NCBI GenBank assembly: GCA_028564925.1
Contig: CM053033.1
Span: 114,982,252 to 115,046,251, forward strand
DNA: 64,000 nucleotides
Direction of reading: 5' to 3'
From: Lithobates sylvaticus
Lineage: Eukaryota > Chordata > Amphibia > Anura > Ranidae
The notes below the pieces were generated by a model. It worked only from the letters and a program-made list of their open reading frames with translations. It was not told the DNA's origin and made no database searches. Below, piece by piece: positions 1-11,368 of the stretch. A program made the position numbers and the translations under genes. Every line of letters begins with the position of its first letter. Position 1 is the stretch's first letter.

Positions 1-173
1 TCACTGCATGAGTGATTACATGCGAGTGGTGACGATTAGCTGTGGGAGCCGGCAGCCTTTCCATTACTTTCAATGGGGCTGCCTCCCAGCACTAATTGCC
101 CAGAACCCCTTCTGGGGTGCTTGTATGTAACCAGTGTCGGGTGCGTTCACAGGTGTGAATGTACCCTTAACCT
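1..173. mobile_element. partial Harbinger-like MITE (right end)
   Basis: The right end GTTCACAGGTGTGAATGTACCC then TTAA matches the TGTGAAC-type ends of the 3-bp-TSD MITEs found throughout the window. The left end is cut by the window edge. Confidence 0.45.
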
Positions 174-188
174 AACTACAGATATGCT

Positions 189-1002
189 TTAACCACCTCC
201 CGCCCGCTGTATAGGGAAATGACGGCGGCGGAGTGGATCTGTTGTTTGGGACAACATCATAAGACACACACCCAGTCACCCCAGTGTCACCGCGTGACCA
301 TCTCGGTCAAGAGCCGATGAGGAGGCTATTTACCCACGTGATCGGCTGTCTCCAATCACAGCCGATCAGCAGCATCTCCTCGCAGGGGAGATGTGTACAG
401 GTAATCATGGCACTGATCATCAGTGCCCTGATTATCAGTGCAGCCCCAGAAGTGCCCATCAATGACACCAATCAGTGCTCATCAGTGACACCAATCAGTA
501 CCCATCAGTGACACCAATCAGTGCCAATCGGTGACACCAATCAGTGTCCATCAGTGACACTAATCAGTGCCCATCAGTGACGCCAATCAGTGCCCACCAG
601 TGACGCCAGTCAATGCCCATCAGTGCCGCCCATCAAAGCCCATCAGTGCCGCCTTGCAGTGCCATTTTTCAGTGCCACCTATCTGTGCTGCCTATCTGTG
701 CCAATCAGTGCCGCATATTAGTGCCTCCTCATCAGTGCCGTATCATCAGTACACATCGGTGAAGGAGAAAAATTACTTATTTTCAAAATTTACCGACAGA
801 AAGAAAAACTCTTTTTTCTTTTTTTTTTTTAGCAAAAAAAAAAAATACCACCAAAAGAAAGCTCTATTTGTGGGAAGAAAATTATAAACATTTCATTTGG
901 GTAAAGCGTTGCATGACCACGCAATTGTCATTGAAATTGTGACAATGTGAAAATTGGCATGGGCAGGAAGGGGGTAAAAGTGCCCTGTATTGAAGCGGTT
1001 AA
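189..1002. mobile_element. TTAA-flanked piggyBac-like MITE, family A, with internal minisatellite
   Basis: Begins TTAACCACCTC (TTAA 189-192) and ends GAAGCGGTTAA (TTAA 999-1002). The right part carries the family block ACCACCAAAAGAAAGCTC and CAATTGTCATTG also seen at 16.6, 23.1, 57.9 and 60.9 kb. TTAA duplication is the piggyBac hallmark; no transposase is present. Confidence 0.65.
415..765 (+). repeat. minisatellite of ATCAGTG-rich units inside family A
   Basis: Degenerate tandem units like CCAATCAGTGCCCATCAGTG with GACACCAATCAGT variants. Open reading frames here are repeat artefacts. A reverse-oriented counterpart lies at 58.1-58.5 kb in another copy of the same element. Confidence 0.75.
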
Positions 1003-1605
1003 AAAAAAAAAAAAAAGCTTCATTCATAGAATTATCTGGGAAACTCATCTTTCAAAGTAAAGCTAGCTGAGGTTACAAGACAGATGTGCAGCTGAAACAA
1101 CACTTGGATTGAGCTGGACACCAGTCCAACGTCCGCCTTTCCTTCTCCGAATCTCAAGTGGCTGCAGAAGGAGGCTCTGCTGTGGCATCGGCCTGTCCAT
1201 GTAGACGTATCATAGAGAACAGCTGAACGTTCCACCGCTGCTGGGAATGCTGCCACTCACACAATGAGGGCTCTGTGGTACCTCGCTGGGGAAATCTTAA
1301 GATAGACAAATGGAAGTGGGTGGGTGGAGGCAGCTCTATTGAAGGCCTCCAGTGTGTAACAGCACATAGCTTTCCACCTACAGTCATAATGTTAACAGAG
1401 AGCCCAGTGCATAAAACCAATCCTATGATGTGCAGGGAAAAATAGCTATTATGTGGCTCCGAAACCAACTAATAGGATTATGTGGGGTCTTTTCAGTGTA
1501 ATTTGGATGCAGCTCTTGTCAATGTCTTTAGGGAGGTATTAAAGAAAAGGTCCACTTCTATAACCCAATTATAGCTAATTCCTTTGCTACATATTCCCAA
1601 ATCCC
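1003..1605. other. unassigned intronic DNA
   Basis: Starts with a poly(A) run after the family A element. No splice-flanked open frame, transposon ends or RNA gene recognised. Confidence 0.5.
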
Positions 1606-2119
1606 TTAAAGATGAACTCCAGGCAAATATCTAAATACTCATCAGAACTGGATATATTAGAGCAGTTTACAGTATATGTCAAAAATGTTATATTTGTGTC
1701 CATCCAGTCCTGAGATTTACACAGACAGCTTGGTGACCTGCATTTATAAGGCAGATGTTTTTTTCCTGCATGCAGCTCTCTCCATAGCACAACCTTATAC
1801 TTACCTGAGCCCAATCTTGATCCAGCGCTGTGCACAAGAGCAGTGGCTCTCTCCTTTCTCACTGGCTCAGAGTGGGAGTCATTGGCTCCAGCTGCTGTCA
1901 TGCTGCCAATTATAGCCAGTTAAGAGGGGTTGGGTACGAGCAGGCTTACGAGCAAGCACGAACGAGTGCTATCGGGGCAGTCAGTGTGCCAGAGGAGCCA
2001 GGAGCGCCGATGAGGGGGGGATCGGGGCTGCTCTGTGCAAAACCATTGCACAGAGCAATTAAATATGACACGTTTATTATTTAAAAAAAATAAAAAGTGA
2101 TCCTTTACAATAACTTTAA
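1606..2119. mobile_element. TTAA-flanked MITE, family C
   Basis: TTAA at 1606-1609 (TTAAAGATGAACTCC) and 2116-2119 (ATAACTTTAA). Shares with the copies at 32.1 and 42.5 kb the ATACTTACCTGAGCC block, TTGATCCAGCG.TGTGCA, and CTCTGTGCAAA.CATTGCACAGAG. Piggybac-like by target site; non-coding. Confidence 0.6.
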
Positions 2120-2280
2120 GTAATAAAGCAGGGTCACCCTCCTGCCCCAAGCTGGGAAATAATACAATTAAATAGTAGCAGTAGACTGATAAGCTCATCC
2201 TTCTGTTCTCTCTCCTAAACACATGAGCATGAAGCAGACCTGATTGGTTTAGAGCACAAACCCTCCCTCTCCCAGTGTAA

Positions 2281-3379
2281 AGCTGGCAATACACATTTAG
2301 ATTGTTCTCATCACCCAATTCCCCCATCCATGCTAAACAGTGTGGGTGGACATGGCCGGATCTAGGGGGGAGCTGGGGTGGGCTGCACCCCCCCAAGCCG
2401 ACCACCCCATGGACATTTTGCCTGGTGGCTGAGCTCCTCTACCCATCCCTGCACTCAGGGTCAGGACAAGGGGAGGGCAGCCTGGTGCAGGGAACTAAAG
2501 TGTAAAGTCCATAGAGATGTGCTCTGCTCATTTGTGCTAGGAGGGGGTGGGGGGATTTTGGTTAAGAGGGGGAATGGGGGGGGGTTGGCCCTCTGTACCC
2601 TGCTCTACTGACCCCCTGTCCTGCTGACCCCTGTCCTCCTTCCTGCTGACCCCTGTCCTCCATCCTGCTGACCCCTGACATTTGTACACAGTCCTACTGA
2701 CCCCCTGTCCTCCATCCTGCTAACCCCTGCATACTGCCTTACTGACCCCCTATCCTCAATCCTGCTGATCCCTGTTCTGCATCCCGCTGACCCCTGTCTT
2801 CTGTCCCACTGACCCCTGTCCTCCATCCTGCTGACCCTTGTCTTCTGTCCCGCTGACCCCTGTCCTCCACCCTGCTGAACCCCTGTACACTGCCCTGCTG
2901 ACCCCTGCTCTCCACACAGCTGACCCCTCCTCTCCACCTTTATAACCCCAGTTCTCCACCCAGCTCACCCCTGTCCTCTGTCCTTCTGACCCCCTGTACA
3001 CTCCCCTGTTGACCTTTCTCATTCTCTGCCCTGCTGCCCCCTTTACACTGCCCTGATAAAACACTATACACTTCCCTACAAACTAATGGCCCCTGTACAC
3101 TGTCCTACTGACTCCTAAACAATACCCTTGCTGACCTTGCATCCTTTGCCCCCCCGGCTATTGTATTTTCACAGACAGCACCGGCAGCTGTCAGAATACC
3201 TGAACAATGGCTACAACTGGTTGGGTGCAGTCACTGTTTGGCCAATAAATTTCCACCACACTTTTTTGATTTATCAATTGAAGTTTGGTGAGCTGGGTGG
3301 TGCCAGCAGCCACCCACCGATAAAATTTCAGCCAATTCACAATGATTAACCCGAAATTCTAACAGTGTATGGTCAGCTT
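2281..3379. mobile_element. MITE, family D (GGCCATACAC ends), with internal minisatellite
   Basis: Left end AGCTGGCAATACAC preceded by TAA; right end GTGTATGGTCAGCTTA. The ends pair as inverted repeats and match elements at 33.7, 58.9 and 59.4 kb. The middle is replaced or expanded by the minisatellite at 2600-3125. Confidence 0.55.
2600..3125 (+). repeat. GC-rich minisatellite, CTGACCCCTGTCCTCCATC units
   Basis: Roughly 19-30-bp degenerate units with the core CTGACCCCTGTCCTCC, more than 15 copies. The apparent minus-strand open frames rich in Gly, Gln and Arg are artefacts of the repeat. Confidence 0.85.
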
Positions 3380-3380
3380 A

Positions 3381-4094
3381 AGTCATGCAGATAACAAGGT
3401 AGATTTAGATACCCATGCCAGCTGCATTTAAAAAGAAATACTTGTAGGCAATGTGTACAGTGCATTGACAAATGTACAAGAATATAGGTTGTGTTGGGTG
3501 AAATCATGCATTGCGTTAAGATAACCCAATACACTGCAATGCAAGGAAAAATGGACATGCGCACTAAAATATACATGCATTGTAGCGTGTGGCAGTGAAG
3601 GTGAATTGTGGTGCGTAAGGTTCAATATGATTAGAATTGCAACGCTCTGCAGCACGTTATACGCAGTAAAAAGATTATGTAGTTGATCCATTTTTTATAT
3701 ATTCCCGCAGATCAGGTCATTTGTAAAAGTCCTCTTCTCTAATGATGCATCACAGAACCTGCTGTCTCTTTATTAGAAATATTCAGACTTGATATTAAAG
3801 CAGAACTATTTTTAACTAGCAGAATTTTCATGGAGCTGGTTGGTCTCACAAAAAAGTGTAAAGGAAAATGACAAAAATGTATATTTTGTGAGTACTTAGC
3901 ACTCAGTTCTCTCCCCGATGGCTGGTCATATATTTAATACTGGAGCAGAGACACGTGGTCTCTCTGGAAGAACACAGATCAGATAGTTTGACCTTCCCCT
4001 TGGTACTGGCCTTGTTCCCCTTACCAATCGCTCAGCGTCCACCACCCCTCTCTTCACTGTCTTTCAATCGCCCTATGAATACAATTCAAAATAC
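3381..4094. other. unassigned intronic DNA
   Basis: A/T-rich, no convincing exon or transposon ends found. Confidence 0.45.
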
Positions 4095-4097
4095 TAA

Positions 4098-4496
4098 GGC
4101 CCCTTTCATATGGGGTGGATTCTGTGCAGATTCTGTTCCGATCAGCTCACAGATCCCCTGCTGATTGGAGCAGAGTGGGCAGATGACAGGTCTGGCTCTG
4201 CTCAGTTTCTGAAGGGCAGACACAGACAGAGCTAGCTCTGCTCTATGGGTGGCCAGGAGTTAATGAACTCTGCTGTCCATTTACACTCAGCTACCTCCAA
4301 TCCTATCTGCCTAAATGGAAGAGCATGGGTCCCCTTCAGTTTTTTTGTTATTGCCCCAGATCGGGAGGTAGGCGGGTGTAAACAGACACAAGTCTGTTTA
4401 CATTCGACTGTCCAAAGGGATGCTTGGACCATCTGATCAGGTCCACCAGGAAAACAGACAGAAGGACCCGATCAGATGGCCCATATGAAAGGGACC
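4098..4496. mobile_element. Harbinger-like MITE with TAA target duplication
   Basis: Inverted ends GGCCCCTTTCATATG and CATATGAAAGGGACC, flanked by TAA at 4095-4097 and 4497-4499. A 3-bp TWA duplication is typical of PIF/Harbinger. No coding capacity. Confidence 0.7.
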
Positions 4497-4689
4497 TAAC
4501 ATACAAAGCCAACCACAACTCTGCTCCAAGCCACATCACAAAGCTTGTCTCAAGATATCACCCAAACTATCCTCTTTGTTATTTCCCAAGACCTCCTGCT
4601 CTTCAGCCCCCTTGTCACCTCTTCCCATGCTAGCCTCCAGGACCTCTTCAGAGCATCTCCCATCCTCTAGAACTCCCTACCCCAATAAA

Positions 4690-5270
4690 AAAAAAACCCT
4701 GTTTGAGAACCTTAGTGAACAAACAGCATCATGAAGGTCAAGGAACACACCAGACAGGTCAGGGATAAAGTTGTGGAGAAGTAAAAAGCAGGGTTAAGTT
4801 ATAAAAAATATATCACAAGCTTTGAACATCTCACGGAGCTCTGTTCAATCCATCATCTGAAAAAGGAAAGAGTATCGCACAACTGCAAACCTACCAAGAC
4901 ATGGCCGTCCACCTAAACTGACAGGCCGGGCAAGGAGAGCAATAATCAGAGAAGCAGCCAAGAGTCCCATGGTAACTCTGGAGGAGCTGCAGAGATCCAC
5001 AGCTCAGATGGGAGAATCTGTCCACAGGACAAATATTAGTTGTGCACTCCACAAATCTGGCCTTTATGGAAGAGTGGTAAGAAGAAAGACAATGTTGAAA
5101 GAAAGCCATAAGAAGTCCCATTTGCAGTTTGTGAGAAGCCATGTGGGGGACACAGCAAACATGTGGAAGAAGGTGCTCTGGTCAGATGAGACCCACATTT
5201 AACTTTTTGGCCTAAAAGCAAAACGCTATGTGTGGCCAAAAACGAACACTGTACATCACCCTGAACGTAC
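4690..5270 (+). pseudogene. Tc1/mariner transposase remnant
   Basis: The plus strand decays from a Tc1-type transposase: the HTH/linker stretch GRPPKLTGRARRAIIREA with SPMVTLEELQ, then LHKSGLYGRVVRRK, FVRSHVG and MWKKVLWSDETHI, the last being the motif with the first catalytic Asp. It stops shortly after LAKSKTLCVAKNEH-like sequence, so the second Asp and the Glu are missing. A stop follows DETHI. Terminal inverted repeats were not identified, so this is a dead, truncated copy. The closest intact family is not known from sequence alone. Confidence 0.8.
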
Positions 5271-5680
5271 CCTCCCTAATCTACTTTTTCAAGGCACTTT
5301 ATATAAACAACAAAAAACAGTAATGCCAGCCTCCAATAATCCCATAACAATGTCCATGTAATTGTATGTCTCCTTTAAATTCTACAGTTTATTTCTTCAG
5401 AGGCTGTCTTTTGAAATACAAGACAAAGCTTGCCATGGCAGAGAGAGAAAAGAAGGGTCCAAGGACGTGCCATTACTGCCCTCATATAAACAATGGTTAA
5501 AAAGGGGAGCAGTTTTCATCTCAATTTTTTTTCGGGCAATATGAACCAGATGAACTAACCAATTGTAATAATGTATTTGAATGTGTTAAAACAATTGCTG
5601 CTATGTTTTAAGTATTGCTTGTAATTATATAAACAGAGCAGCCCTATTTGCTCATTACATATACAGGCTCGGCTTCGTCC
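5270..5680. other. unassigned intronic DNA
   Basis: No exon with splice sites or transposon ends recognised between the Tc1 remnant and the next MITE. Confidence 0.45.
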
Positions 5681-5682
5681 TT

Positions 5683-6077
5683 GGGCCTCATGCACACAGG
5701 ATGTTTAAAAAATGCCAGCCCTGCTGCCAGGAAAAAGCAGCGTTAAAAAAAAAAAAACATGTTTAGCCACGGTTTTATAGGGCGTTTATGCGCATTTAGC
5801 CGTGTTAGCGTTTTTACAGTAAAAACACTCCCTATAATGTAAAAACCCCAAAACACGCATTAAGCAGCGTTTTACTACAGCCAACAGCCTCTGCTCCTGG
5901 AGACACAGGCAGTCATTTTTTTTTTTACTGCCCTAAACGCTTATGCCTCCAAACTCCTCTGAAAGTTTGTGTGTGTATGGACACATAGGTTAACATGAAG
6001 GAGAGTTCAGAGGCAGTAAAAAAAAAATGCCAGACGCCCCTAAAGCAGCTGTAAAAACGTCCTGTGTCCATGAGCCC
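5683..6077. mobile_element. Harbinger-like MITE
   Basis: Ends GGGCCTCATGCACACAGGA and TCCTGTGTCCATGAGCCC pair as inverted repeats; TTA follows the right end. Interior carries paired AAAAACGC/GCGTTTTT motifs. Confidence 0.65.
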
Positions 6078-6281
6078 TTAGAAGTGAAGAATGCTTGGCT
6101 GACCATACTGCATGTCTACCAGGCAGGTTGTATATGACTGAATATAACAGACGCCCCATAGTTTCTGCAGATATGTAGAAGCTCATAACTCATCTCATAC
6201 TCCGAATACAAATATGACAGTGTGAGGAAATATTAGTTCTACCTTCAGCGAAGACTTAATGTTGTAGAGCAGGGTTTCTTA

Positions 6282-6545
6282 AAGCGGTTGTAAACTGCGG
6301 ATTTATAAAAAAAAAAAACCTGCAAGGCTATGGCATAATGTGCCAATATGATATCGCTATGTGATTGGATGGAGCCTCGATGAAGTCACTACCGCGCATG
6401 TGCATGGAAGCCCTCGGTTCCGGCACAAAGCTCTGAAGTTCCGGCAAGGTACGTCACTGGCTGCATGAAAGGTGAATATCTCCTAAACGGTGCAGGTTTA
6501 GCCTATAATAAGGCTTACCTGTAGGTAAAATGAATATCTCCTAAA
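6282..6545. mobile_element. MITE fragment (TTAAAGCGGTTGTAAAC end)
   Basis: Left end TTAAAGCGGTTGTAAAC resembles other TTAA-site elements of the window. A right end was not clearly found; the core includes GGCTTACCTGTAGG. Confidence 0.35.
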
Positions 6546-6547
6546 CG

Positions 6548-6740
6548 TAAAAGGGTGTAACAGTGTTCATTTTGGCAGCAAATTTCGATTTAGTTTTAGA
6601 CTTAGGACTAAATGGCATTTTAGTTTTAGTCTTCTGCAATGGTTTTAGTTTTAGTCGTATTTAGTCAACTAAATCTCTAGGACATTTTAGTCGACTAAAA
6701 TTCATTTTAGTCATTTAAATCTAATGAGTAGAGTCAAATT
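6548..6740. mobile_element. truncated MITE (CAGTGTTAATTTTG family)
   Basis: Same left end and TTTTAGTTTTAGTC-rich interior as the fuller copy at 6860-7434, but its right half is missing. Confidence 0.5.
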
Positions 6741-6859
6741 GTAATCCATTATTTAAGCATTTCTCTACAATTTCCAAACTCATTATATACTGCTGAAATA
6801 TCTAATATGTTATTTATGGTATATAGGTATGAACATAGGTATGAACATGCACTACAGAC

Positions 6860-7434
6860 CAGTGTTAATTTTGACATCAAATTTCAATTTAGTTTTAGTC
6901 TTAAGCCCCATACACACGCGCGGATTATCCGAGGACCAGGTCCGTCGGATCATGGCTGTCATACTTTGTCCGATGTTGGTTTTGCGTACACACGGTCGGA
7001 CAAAGTTGTCGGAAAATCCGATCATTCTGAACGTGGTGACGTTTGTTGCCTACGACGGGACTACGTAGAGGCTAGTAGCCAATAGCTTTGGTCTTGTAAT
7101 GTGATCTGAGCATGCGTAGCACTTTGTCCGTTGGACTACCATACACACGATCGGATTTGGTGTGATCGGACCTTGTTGTCCAAAAATCTATCCAGCAGGA
7201 GATAGGACTTTGTCCGTCGGACAATCCGACGTACACTGTCCGATGGTGCATACACACGGTCGGATTTTTCGACAACATTGTCCGATCGGACAGAATCCAT
7301 GCGAAAATCCGACCGTGTGTATGGGGCTTTAGTCATTTGACTAAAATGCCATTTTAGTTTTAGTCATCTCAATTGTTTTAGTTTTAGTCGTATTTTAGTC
7401 GACAAAAATGTTTTAGTTGGTGAAATTAACACTG
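6860..7434. mobile_element. MITE (CAGTGTTAATTTTG ends), interrupted
   Basis: Ends CAGTGTTAATTTTGACATC and GGTGAAATTAACACTG are inverted repeats around TTTTAGTTTTAGTC-rich sequence. It is split by the Harbinger-like MITE at 6904-7328, so it is the older of the two. CAG-type ends suggest hAT, but an 8-bp duplication could not be confirmed. Confidence 0.6.
6904..7328. mobile_element. Harbinger-like MITE nested in 6860-7434, TTA duplication
   Basis: Inverted ends AGCCCCATACACAC and GTGTGTATGGGGCT, flanked by TTA at 6901-6903 and 7329-7331. Removing it restores the older element. Interior is rich in GTCCGACGG/CCGTCGGAC type motifs; this end type is abundant in ranid genomes as far as I recall. 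Confidence 0.8.
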
Positions 7435-7760
7435 GGGGGTAATTCTTCCCAATGATCACCAATGTAAGGGGCATTCTTTCCAGTTACCATCACACTAATG
7501 TACCATACGTTTTAGATATAGTAATATTTAGCAGGTGTTCCTGGAGACCAGAAAGTTATTTCAAGGGTTCCTCTGTGTTTAAAAGCTTGAGAAAGACTAT
7601 TATAGAGCATTAGGAAACAATGCAGAAGTCATTTACAGTATTGTCTATGCTGCTGCTGTTGAGTAATCAGTGGAAATTCACATACAGGGACTTCTCAGAA
7701 TCTACAGAAGTCTACGGGAATGACATGTCACAATACATAGCCACAGCATCATGTTTCAAA
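7435..7760. other. unassigned intronic DNA
   Basis: No gene or transposon ends recognised. Confidence 0.4.
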
Positions 7761-7761
7761 A

Positions 7762-8110
7762 AAGCCACCCAGCCAACCAATCACCCCTTACTCTCGATAG
7801 ATTGATCGCCGCTTCCCAACCCCAAACCCCCCCCCTGTCGCTCGATCGAGCAATCGCTGCTTCTCTCACCCGTCAGGCCCCGCCGCACCCATCCAGGTCG
7901 CGGCTTCAGCGGCTTCCCCCCCTGCGTCTCCTCCCAAGTTCTGGCGGTCGCTTCTCCTCCCAGCCAATCAGGACTTAGGCCTCGTGGCCAATCGGGTCTG
8001 CGGACCCGCTTCCTGATTGGCCGGGAGGAGAAACAGGAAGACATTAGCGAATACTAATTCGCTAATGTCACACAACTGGATGGGCTCAGGGCGCAGTGCT
8101 CTGCCGAAAT
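7762..8110. mobile_element. GC-rich repeat, family E
   Basis: GC-rich block with CCAATCAGG...CCTGATTGG and TTAGCGAAT/ATTCGCTAA inverted pairs and GGATGGGCTC. The region at 47.8-48.1 kb has the same layout. Boundaries are approximate and the class is unknown. Confidence 0.4.
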
Positions 8111-8177
8111 GTATTAAAGCCAGTTTTGCACAAGCGTGGCAAGCTTAACACTATTTAAAATGAGAAGATGGACTTAC

Positions 8178-8244
8178 TTTTACAGGAATCCAGTTTTTCC
8201 TCAATGTCCTCTATGTCATAGTACTTTTCATCTGACAGGAATTC
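8178..8244 (-). CDS. aif1: AIF1-family exon 3
   Basis: A 67-nt minus-strand exon between acceptor TCCTGTCTTTTAG and donor AAAA|GTAAGTCC. Its only open frame is frame 0, as exon 2 requires, and reads EFLSDEKYYDIEDIEEKL then DSCK. The family equivalents are [22 protein letters not shown] (AIF1) and EFLCDQKYSDEENLPEKL (AIF1L). It ends in phase 1, as expected before the exon carrying KYMEFDLN. DSCK in place of the usual xxFK is a divergent end. Intron 2 between this exon and exon 2 is about 35.5 kb. The next exon was not found in 1-8177. Confidence 0.88.
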
Positions 8245-8609
8245 CTAAAAGACAGGAAATGCAATTGAGATTTGTCTGTTAGTAATAAACCCTTACATAA
8301 GCCCACTGAAGTGACAAGCCTCAGGATACACACAGTGATCAATTAAATCCTCCTACATATGCCGTGCCTCTTTAACTGCAGCCCCTTCTCCTTCAGAGCC
8401 AATAAAAATACACAGATCAAATGATATTTCTGAGCTCCAGAAGGCAAGGGGTGGGAAACTGAGGTCACAAACTGCACAGCTTAGCAAAGAGAGCTGAGTG
8501 TAATCTGAGACCTGAGTAGAGGGCATGGACACCTTCCTCTACACGGCCTCCTTGGGCAGCATGCACATCTGAGGCTGTCAAACATCTCCTGTGTCTTGAG
8601 GGAGGGCTG
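8245..8609. other. intron 2 next to exon 3, unique-looking
   Basis: Contains the exon 3 acceptor region and mixed-composition DNA without recognised repeats. Confidence 0.45.
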
Positions 8610-9705
8610 TGTCAGGACCCAGGTCTGAACCTGCAACCTCTGCTGTGTCTGGTGATGTCTCTTCTTGCTGAGAAACCTGGGATGCTGGACAGCTCCCTGA
8701 ACAATTCCTTGAACAACCTTGCCTTGAACCTTGTTTCTCTCAAACCCTTTGCTCCTCCCATGAATTTAATAATTAAGATGTGACATTGCACTGTTTGCCA
8801 GATTATTGTTCTCTTTCTGTCACTTCTGCTGCTGTCCGTATCTCCTCTATCACTCGTTACCAACCCTTGGATTATTCCTCCACTATGCTTTTGCTTGATC
8901 CCAACCTGCAACCACTTATTGTGGTTTTGACCAAGCACGATCTCTGTGTGAAGCACGTTAACCCTTTTTGTCTCCTCTACCCATGTTTGTTTGTTTTTAC
9001 TACTTTTGACACAATAAAGTCGACATTGCATTGCGTGGGAGTGCAGCCGATGGTCTTTCTTTGTTCTATGCAACCACTTATTACTGACTTTTGGCTTCTT
9101 TCTCCACTACGCTTCTATTTGATCCCAACCTGCAACCACTTGTTACCAGCCTTTGGCTTGTTCTTCCACTACGCTTCTGCTTAATCCCAACCTGCAACCA
9201 CTTGTTACAGACCTTTGGCTTGTTTACCAACTATGCGTATGCTTGATTTCAACCTGCAACCACTTTTTACTGACCTTTATCTTGTTCCTCCACTACGCTT
9301 CTGCTTGATCCCAATTTGTGATTACTTGTTACCGACCTTGGCTTATTCCTCCACTATGCTTCTGCTTGATTACAATCTGCAACCACTTGTTACTGACTGG
9401 TCCTGCTTTATTCCAACCTTCAATCACTTATTACTGACCTTTGGCTTGTTCCTCCACTACGCTTCTGCTTGATCCCAACCTGCCATCACTTGTTACTGAC
9501 CTTTGGCTGGTTTACTAACTATGGTCCTGCTTAAATATCTACTACTGGACTCCGGCTTGCTCACCTCCTGGTGGGGTGATCCTGAGGACTGCAACCTGGC
9601 ACTAGCATGCAGCAAAACCCATCTCCACCATCAGGAGCTATGGTGAATATCGGTTAGTACTCAGACTCCGCACCTTGGGTGAGTCCGCCAGGGTGACCTG
9701 CTGCT
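8610..9705 (+). mobile_element. possible LTR fossil with expanded internal minisatellite
   Basis: Begins TGTCAGGACCCAGG, like the solo LTRs that begin TGTCAGACTTCC and TRTCACGTACC. The right part has GGTGAATATCGGTTAG and CTCAGACTCCGCACC, a pattern recalled from vertebrate LTRs. No target duplication was found, so the ends and class are weakly supported. Confidence 0.3.
8850..9535 (+). repeat. minisatellite with a 62-63-bp unit
   Basis: About nine units of the type TGACCTTTGGCTTGTTCC then CCACTACGCTTCTGCTTGAT then CCCAACCTGCAACCACTTGT. The landmark CAACCACTT recurs about every 62-63 bp from 9070 to 9484; a diverged first unit near 8855 is separated by about 100 bp of other sequence. Open frames here are repeat artefacts. 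Confidence 0.85.
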
Positions 9706-9709
9706 GCAG

Positions 9710-10888
9710 TTATCCAGCTGGTTGGTGGGAGGCCATCACCATGGATTGCCTGGTGTTAGGGAAAACTGTCAGCAGTGACCAATGCAGACAGAGGAAGGAG
9801 AAAGCAGTCAGGATCCACACTATGTGCAATGGACTGAGGCAAGTACACACTATAGAAAGATATGTTAGTTCATTTTTAATTTCAGAGGTTTACAACTACT
9901 TTAAAATGTCACTGCCAGCTTATTATTTACATTCAGACATATTCAGCAAGGCAATGCAAAGGTGATGTCCAAAGCTCAGTACACAACCAGATTTCACTGG
10001 AGTAAAAAATTATTTTCAAATGGACCCCATCATGTCTGTAAATGACTGCCCTCCAATGTCTATGACCAACGTTACCGCAGAAGATGGAGGCCCCTCCAGT
10101 CATAGTTTGATGGCGGACAGAGGACCTCTCTGTGGCATCTCCTTATACTGAGGTCATGTTTAAGTGGAAAATAAAAAGCTTTTCATTTTCTGACTAGCAC
10201 TTGAGGAAAAAAACATAACTGGATGTTGAATGGTCAGATAAGCATAACTATTCCCAAGAGTGTATACATTAATGTTGAGTGCTATGTGAGCATTAATAAT
10301 ACAAGCACTTGTAAAGCTGCGCTCTATCTTTCATATAGTCTATGTACTTTGAAGTGGCATCCTCCATAAATAGCTCTTTAATCAGCAGTGAATATAAATG
10401 AAATCATACGAACGGACGCACCATATAATCCAGCTGTAAAGGAAAGGTGACATTTACTGTATGATATATAAACAGTGCGCTCTTATCAGATTGGCAGGAA
10501 AGTCACGCTGTTCTATATTGGATTTAACTCATTCAGGGCCTAATCGTAGTCAGATGTGTAGACAACGAATGAGGATATTAAAGCTCAACGTTAATACAAA
10601 AAAGTAGCCTAATATACAAAATAATGTGCAAAAATGTGAAATATAAATGTCTCTGGGTCCATTCGTATGTTGCAGAAACACATGCGTTACTGTGTTTCAA
10701 CGAGCTGATATTCTTTTTGAAGGACACCAGAATGCCCTAATGTAATGGGTATGCAACACCACCCAACACTACAATGCATTGAAAATTTTGTGGCACATCC
10801 GATTTTTGAGATGTTTTGGTACTTTGGCAGCCCATTGGTTTTAAAGGACTGCCTTAAGTAGCTTTAAACCTTCAGGCAGTCCTTAAGG
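9710..10888. other. unassigned intronic DNA, partly possible conserved non-coding sequence
   Basis: No exon or transposon ends recognised. 10300-10540 is A/T-rich, non-repetitive and could be conserved, but nothing here proves it. Confidence 0.35.
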
Positions 10889-11175
10889 CAAGTTTGGGGT
10901 GGAGGAACTTGACTGGCCTGCACAGAGTCCTGACCTCAACCAGATAGAACATCTTTGGGATGAACTAGAGCCGAGACTGTGCCTGACCTCACAAATGCAA
11001 AAAATTGTCAATTATTCCCATAGACAGACACACTCCTAAACCTTGTTGACAGCCTTTCCAGAAGAGTTGGAGCAGTGGGCCAAGGCAATATTGAACCCTA
11101 CAGACTGGGATGCCATTAAAGTTCATGTGCGTGTAAAGGCAGGTGTCCCGATACTTATGGTAATATTGGATGCGG
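10889..11175 (+). mobile_element. Tc1/mariner 3' arm fragment
   Basis: Carries the C-terminal transposase stretch WRNLTGLHRVLTSTR-type coding remains ([22 protein letters not shown]) and the terminal repeat ending GTAAAGGCAGGTGTCCCGATACTTATGGTAATA. Same family as the inverted-arm elements at 18.4 and 46.7 kb. Confidence 0.75.
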
Positions 11176-11193
11176 TTTTTAAGGTTTTTTTTA

Positions 11194-11358
11194 TGTCGGT
11201 TCACACAGGTCTCGGGTGTTCGAAGTGTGGATTGCAAAAGAGTCCTGTGTCGGGTTCAGGTGTGCAAAAATTTGGACCTAAATCGCACCTGAACTGGTGA
11301 ACAGAAAAGCACCGGACCCCAGGCACAAAACCGTGGCCGCACATATGTGAACCTGGCC
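11194..11358. mobile_element. Harbinger-like MITE
   Basis: Ends GGTTCACACAGG and TATGTGAACCTGGCC with TTA on the right (11359-11361) and a TTA on the left (11191-11193). Confidence 0.55.
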
Positions 11359-11368
11359 TTACACTTTT

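Noticed and set aside
2605-3064. Minus-strand frames rich in GQRTGVS repeats
   Set aside because: They are products of a tandem DNA repeat, with similar openness in two frames and no splice or start context.
2600-3125. Possible CRISPR-like array
   Set aside because: Units are short, degenerate and contiguous without unique spacers; this is a vertebrate minisatellite.
8610-9705. Firm LTR call with TGTCAGG start
   Set aside because: No matching end or 5-bp duplication was found, so it is kept only as a low-confidence fossil.
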